Origin: Enterobacter cancerogenus
GTDB lineage: Bacteria; Pseudomonadota; Gammaproteobacteria; Enterobacterales; Enterobacteriaceae
Assembly (NCBI GenBank): GCA_000773965.1
Contig: JRUP01000019.1
Location: forward strand, 1 to 64,000
Length of the DNA stretch: 64,000 nt
Reading direction: 5' to 3'
Below are positions 60,522 through 64,000 of this stretch, piece by piece. Under the pieces are notes generated by a model, which was not told the origin of the DNA, did no database searches, and saw only the letters and a list, made by a program, of their open reading frames with translations. Every line of letters starts with the position of its first letter. Within the stretch, counting starts at the first letter, position 1. The position numbers and the translations under genes were made by a program.

Positions 60522-60635
60522 CCACATTTGTTGTGAACGGTTGGGATAGCGTGGGTTCACAGAATGTGGCGACCGGCTGGTTGCGGCAATTTCGCAACGA
60601 AATGTCAGTTACGCAATGTGGCTTGTCAGTTATGC
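60522..60635 (+). promoter_or_regulatory. leuA upstream region with phased direct repeats
   Basis: TGTCAGTTACGC at 60603-60614 and TGTCAGTTATGC at 60624-60635 are direct repeats with 21-bp start-to-start spacing (two helical turns), the usual layout of AraC-family half sites. Further upstream an imperfect inverted repeat (60522-60538 with 60555-60569, CCACATT and TGTGAAC elements) is seen. The 301-bp gap 60392-60692 shows no leucine-rich leader peptide and no gene. Confidence 0.5.
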
Positions 60636-60692
60636 GTGAGCAGCGTGCGGCGATGTGGTCCAGACTGAGTACAGACCCATAAGGAGAACCTC

Positions 60693-62378
60693 ATGCTGAA
60701 CCACCCTGCTGAAAAATACCGCCCCTTCCCGATAATCGATTTACCCGACCGTCAGTGGCCATCGCGCCAGCTCACCCAGGCACCGCGCTGGCTTTCCACC
60801 GATCTGCGCGACGGCAACCAGGCGCTGGCTACGCCAATGGACAGTGCACGCAAGCTGGAATTCTGGCAACTGCTACTGCGTTGCGGCTTCAAAGAGATTG
60901 AAGTGGCGTTTCCTGCCGCCTCACAAACTGATTTCGACTTTGTACGCCTGCTGATTGAGCAGAACCATATTCCGCAAGGCGTGGCGATTCAGGTGCTGAC
61001 GCAAGCACGCAGCGATCTGATTGATCGCACCTTTGAAGCCCTGCGCGGCGCACCGCAGGCGATTATTCATATGTACAACGCCACGGCACCGTTGTTCCGC
61101 GAACGCGTATTCCGCCAGAGCAAAGCAGAGATCATTGAGCTGGCCTGCGCTGGGGCACGGCAAATCCGCGCCCAATGTGAAGCACATAACGACACCGCCT
61201 GGACCTTCCAGTATTCACCTGAAACGTTCTGCTTTACCGAACCAGAATTCGCGCTGGAGATTTGTGAAGCAGTCGCAGCGATCTGGCAGCCGGGGCCTGA
61301 ACGCCCGATGATTATTAACCTGCCCGCCACGGTGGAAGTGAATACTCCGAACGTCTATGCGGATCAGATCGAGTATTTCTGCCGCCACTTTAGCCAGCGT
61401 TCACAGGTGGCGATTTGCGTGCATCCGCACAACGACCGCGGCACCGGCGTGGCCTGCGCCGAACTGGCGATACTGGCCGGAGCCGATCGCGTTGAAGGCT
61501 GCTTGTTCGGTAATGGTGAGCGCACTGGCAATGTCGATATCGTGACGCTGGCTTTGAATTTATATACTCAGGGCGTAGCGCCGGAACTCGATTTCAGCGA
61601 TATCCAGCAGGTGCTGGAAGTGGTGACACGCTGCAACCAGTTGCCGGTGCATCCGCGCCATCCGTACGCTGGTGAGCTGGTGTTTACCGCGTTTTCGGGT
61701 TCGCATCAGGATGCGATTCGCAAAGGCTTTGCTGAACGCAATGAGCGTCAGGAAGCGATCTGGCAAATGCCGTATCTGCCACTTGATCCGCTCGATATCG
61801 GTTGCAGCTACGAAGCGGTGATTCGCGTCAACAGTCAGTCCGGTAAAGGCGGTGCCGCCTGGCTGCTGGAGCAAAACCATGGCCTGCAGTTACCGCGCGG
61901 GTTGCAGCAGGATTTCAGCCGCATTGTGCAGCAGCAAACCGATGCTCACGGCCAGGAGATGACCCATCACGCGTTATGGCAACTGTTCTGTCAGCATTAC
62001 GGCTTAACACAGCCTGCACGGCGCTTGCTGGAAGCGGAAAGCCACAGTGATGAGAAAGGGGAAACGCGGTTTAAAGCGCGGGTGCAGGATGGCGGACAAA
62101 CGCTGTCGCTGGAAGGTAAAGGCAACGGGCTGCTGTCGGCGGCGGTCGCGGCACTGCGTCAGCGCTATGATTTGGCGATTAGTATTGAGGATTACCACGA
62201 GCATACGCTGGGTAAACGCAGTGACAGCCGCTCCGTCACTTACATCAGCTGTCTCAATGCGCGCGGTGAACGAGCCTGGGGTGTCGGCATCGATAATGAT
62301 GTAGCACGCGCCTCGTTACAGGCTTTGCTCAACGCAGCCCACGCTTTTCTGCCGCAGGAAAGTAGTTCGCCGGCGTAA
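60693..62378 (+). CDS. leuA: 2-isopropylmalate synthase, LeuA type 2
   Basis: A 561-residue HMGL-family synthase condensing acetyl-CoA with 2-oxoisovalerate (first step of leucine synthesis). STDLRDGNQALATPMD holds the metal/substrate Arg-Asp pair, and VAICVHPHNDRGTGVACAELAILAGADRVEGCLFGNGERTGNVD the His-x-His metal ligands. The C-terminal region from about 430 is the leucine-regulatory domain (VQDGGQTLSLEGKGNGLLSAAVAALRQRY). This long type, starting FPIIDLPDRQWPS, differs from the E. coli leuABCD enzyme and is not next to leuBCD. TAAGGAG precedes the ATG. Confidence 0.88.
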   Translation: MLNHPAEKYRPFPIIDLPDRQWPSRQLTQAPRWLSTDLRDGNQALATPMDSARKLEFWQLLLRCGFKEIEVAFPAASQTDFDFVRLLIEQNHIPQGVAIQVLTQARSDLIDRTFEALRGAPQAIIHMYNATAPLFRERVFRQSKAEIIELACAGARQIRAQCEAHNDTAWTFQYSPETFCFTEPEFALEICEAVAAIWQPGPERPMIINLPATVEVNTPNVYADQIEYFCRHFSQRSQVAICVHPHNDRGTGVACAELAILAGADRVEGCLFGNGERTGNVDIVTLALNLYTQGVAPELDFSDIQQVLEVVTRCNQLPVHPRHPYAGELVFTAFSGSHQDAIRKGFAERNERQEAIWQMPYLPLDPLDIGCSYEAVIRVNSQSGKGGAAWLLEQNHGLQLPRGLQQDFSRIVQQQTDAHGQEMTHHALWQLFCQHYGLTQPARRLLEAESHSDEKGETRFKARVQDGGQTLSLEGKGNGLLSAAVAALRQRYDLAISIEDYHEHTLGKRSDSRSVTYISCLNARGERAWGVGIDNDVARASLQALLNAAHAFLPQESSSPA

Positions 62379-63111
62379 CGCCGAGCACGCGGCGGAACAT
62401 CGCACTGAAGGCGCTCGGGCTGTCATAACCGAGTTCGAGCGCCACCGTTAACACCGTTTCGCCCTGCGCAAGCCGCGCCAACGCCACGCTGAGACGTGCG
62501 CGGCGCACCCAGTCGCTGAACTGCAAGCCGGTTTCGCGGTTAAAATGCCGCGCCAGCGTGCGTTCAGCGACACAGAGTTCGCTGGCCGCTCTCGCGAGTG
62601 TCCAGCTCTCGCCCGGTTGCTGATGAATTTGCTGGCACAGTGCACGCATCCTCTCACTCTCCGGCCACGGCAGGCCAAAGGGCAGCACATCCATTACGCG
62701 GATTTCATCGAGAATCAATTCGTAGATGCGTTCTGCACGACTGCCAGAAGCGTATTGATCCGGCAATGCCAGAGCACTGACGATCAGCTCACGCAGCAGC
62801 GGGGAAATCTGCACCACCTGACAGCTGGCAGGCAAATCCGCCCGCGCCAGCGGATCGACAAACAGCGTGCGGGCCGCCACCGACCCCACAATATGCAGCG
62901 CATGCTCTGTGCCCGCAGGTAACCACACGCCACGACTCGGCGGTACAATCCAGCTGCCCTGCCGGGTTTCGACTTTCACTACGCCGCTTAAGGTATGGAT
63001 CAACTGCGCACAATCGTGGTGATGCCATGACTCAGCATCACCGTGCACATAATCGTGCGCATAAGGCACCAGCGGACGCTGGCTAAAATCGAAGTTGAGG
63101 CGCTGGCTCAT
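62329..63111 (-). CDS. AraC-family transcriptional regulator with cupin sensor
   Basis: A 260-residue regulator: N-terminal cupin-like sensor with ESWHHHDCAQLIHTLSGVVKVETRQGSWIVPPSRGVWLPAGTEH, and C-terminal AraC domain (ASELCVAERTLARHFNRETGLQFSDWVRRARLSVALARLAQGETVLTVALELGYDSPSAFSAMFRRVLGVTPANYF). It overlaps the convergent leuA end by 50 bases and follows an NAD-dependent dehydrogenase gene with no gap. Phased repeats ahead of leuA make that gene a candidate target. Confidence 0.85.
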   Translation of the reverse strand: MSQRLNFDFSQRPLVPYAHDYVHGDAESWHHHDCAQLIHTLSGVVKVETRQGSWIVPPSRGVWLPAGTEHALHIVGSVAARTLFVDPLARADLPASCQVVQISPLLRELIVSALALPDQYASGSRAERIYELILDEIRVMDVLPFGLPWPESERMRALCQQIHQQPGESWTLARAASELCVAERTLARHFNRETGLQFSDWVRRARLSVALARLAQGETVLTVALELGYDSPSAFSAMFRRVLGVTPANYFPAAEKRGLR

Positions 63112-63975
63112 TTAGCGTTTCAGGTACTGGTAGACCGCCGCCAGGTCCTGCTCGCCGTAACCGGCATCGACCGCTTGCTGCCAGACGTCAACGATGTTCT
63201 CCAGCGCGGGCAGCTTGCTATCACCTGCGGCATCCAGCGCCAGTCTGGCATCTTTCAATGCCCATACCAGATGCATCTGCGGGGTGTAATCACCGCTGGC
63301 GATCATCCCGAGTTTCATTTTGGCGTACGGTGCCGCCAGTGGACCACCATCCAGCACTTTCCACAGATCGTCGGTGCTGAAACCAAACTGCTCCGCCAGG
63401 CGAGTACTCTCCGCCAGACTTTGCATCAGCCCAATCAGCCAGCTGTTCACCACCAGTTTCATACTAGAACTGGCACCCGCTTCACCCAGCCACTGTGTGC
63501 CTTTGCCAATCGCGGCAAACACCTGCTCTGCGGCCTGCGCTTTACTTTGATCGCCGCTGGCCATCACCAGAATTTGAGCGTTTTCGGCTGGCGCCTTAGT
63601 GCCGGAAACCGGGGCATCAATAAAGAGCACATCCGGACGTGCGTGTTGCAGTTCGGCGATCAGCGCATCAGTCGCTTCCACGCCAATAGTCCCCATCTGG
63701 CAGACGGTTGCGCCCTGCTTCAATGCACTGTTTGCTTCGGTCAGGGTCTGACGCGTGGTATCGCCGTCAGACAGCATGGCGATCACCACATCGGCACCCT
63801 CTACGGCCTGCGCCGCGCTGTCGCTGAGTTGCAAACCGGCATCCAGCAAGTCTTCACCTTTGGCACGCGTGCGGTTCCAGCCGCGCACCACGAAACTTTT
63901 TTTCAGTAAGTTGGCGGCAAACGCGTGCCCCATTGCGCCCAAACCTAATACCGCCACGACGGGTTGCTGACTCAT
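63112..63975 (-). CDS. NAD(P)-dependent beta-hydroxyacid dehydrogenase (3-hydroxyisobutyrate dehydrogenase-like)
   Basis: A 287-residue enzyme with Rossmann motif VAVLGLGAMGHAFAANLLKK, substrate motif DAPVSGTKAPAENAQ near residue 120, the catalytic lysine in SSSMKLVVNSWLIGLMQS near residue 170, and a C-terminal all-helical domain. It follows the usual HIBADH/GlxR layout; the hydroxyacid substrate is unknown. AAGGGA lies six bases ahead of the ATG. It is directly upstream of, and transcribed with, the AraC gene. Confidence 0.85.
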   Translation of the reverse strand: MSQQPVVAVLGLGAMGHAFAANLLKKSFVVRGWNRTRAKGEDLLDAGLQLSDSAAQAVEGADVVIAMLSDGDTTRQTLTEANSALKQGATVCQMGTIGVEATDALIAELQHARPDVLFIDAPVSGTKAPAENAQILVMASGDQSKAQAAEQVFAAIGKGTQWLGEAGASSSMKLVVNSWLIGLMQSLAESTRLAEQFGFSTDDLWKVLDGGPLAAPYAKMKLGMIASGDYTPQMHLVWALKDARLALDAAGDSKLPALENIVDVWQQAVDAGYGEQDLAAVYQYLKR

Positions 63976-64000
63976 CTTGATTCCCTTTTATGCATTCAGA

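Noticed and set aside
1..64000. CRISPR arrays, tRNA, rRNA, prophage or insertion sequence genes
   Set aside because: None was seen: no regularly spaced repeats, no tRNA-like cloverleaf noticed by eye, and no transposase or phage proteins among the translated frames.

Overview
This window looks like chromosomal DNA from an enterobacterium, most likely Erwiniaceae (Pantoea/Erwinia-like). The grounds are the protein families present: an uxuA-uxuB-uxaC-uxuR hexuronate cluster, a klebsiella-type pqqABCDEF operon including pqqF, an scsABCD copper-suppressor operon, a ynfL/ynfM-like pair, D-lactate dehydrogenase Dld and YceI. Operator sequences of the enterobacterial regulators CRP, Fur, KdgR, UxuR/ExuR and LexA are also present. 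No species call can be made without a search. Genes are dense, with many 1-4 base overlaps, moderately GC-rich, and there are no rRNA, tRNA, CRISPR, IS or prophage genes.

Layout. 1-8.2 kb: the 5' end of a membrane PQQ dehydrogenase (gcd type), an orphan sulfonate-type binding protein with an overlapping flavin monooxygenase, an MFS carrier, a hexapeptide acetyltransferase, a secreted ParB-like protein and a LysR/MFS divergent pair. 8.2-11 kb: Old Yellow Enzyme, LysR, Nudix hydrolase. 11-20 kb: hexuronate region, with MFS + GH31 glycosidase (the latter broken by an 11-bp tandem duplication) divergent from uxuA-uxuB-uxaC-uxuR. 20-25 kb: aminotransferase, an unannotated type I toxin-antitoxin locus of TisB/IstR design with a LexA box, a PQQ-dependent sugar dehydrogenase lipoprotein with a small membrane partner, and a Fur-controlled binding protein. 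25-31.7 kb: an enolase-superfamily dehydratase with a complete dipeptide-type ABC transporter. 31.8-32.9 kb: an RpiB-fold isomerase divergent from kdgF across a KdgR box and a CRP box. 33-36.8 kb: scsABCD. 37-42 kb: SDR, MFS, serine hydrolase, LysR, NAD-dependent oxidoreductase. 42.1-44.9 kb: an AT-rich islet (OprD-type porin and periplasmic histidine phosphatase) bordered by decayed remnants of a second lysR/oxidoreductase unit. 44.8-49.7 kb: a seven-gene PTS/phosphofructokinase/aldolase operon. 50-52.5 kb: dld and yceI. 52.7-59.4 kb: pqqFEDCBA and an M19 dipeptidase. 59.5-64 kb: a second orphan sulfonate-type binding protein, a type-2 leuA, an AraC regulator and a beta-hydroxyacid dehydrogenase.

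The common theme is oxidation and uptake of plant-derived sugars and sugar acids: PQQ synthesis feeds at least two PQQ dehydrogenases within the window, while hexuronates, unsaturated uronates and a probable ketohexose have their own catabolic units. The most interesting item is the SOS-type TisB/IstR-like module at 21.5-22.0 kb, with a 29-residue hydrophobic peptide, LexA box, divergent sRNA promoter, 17-nt complementarity and terminators all in place.
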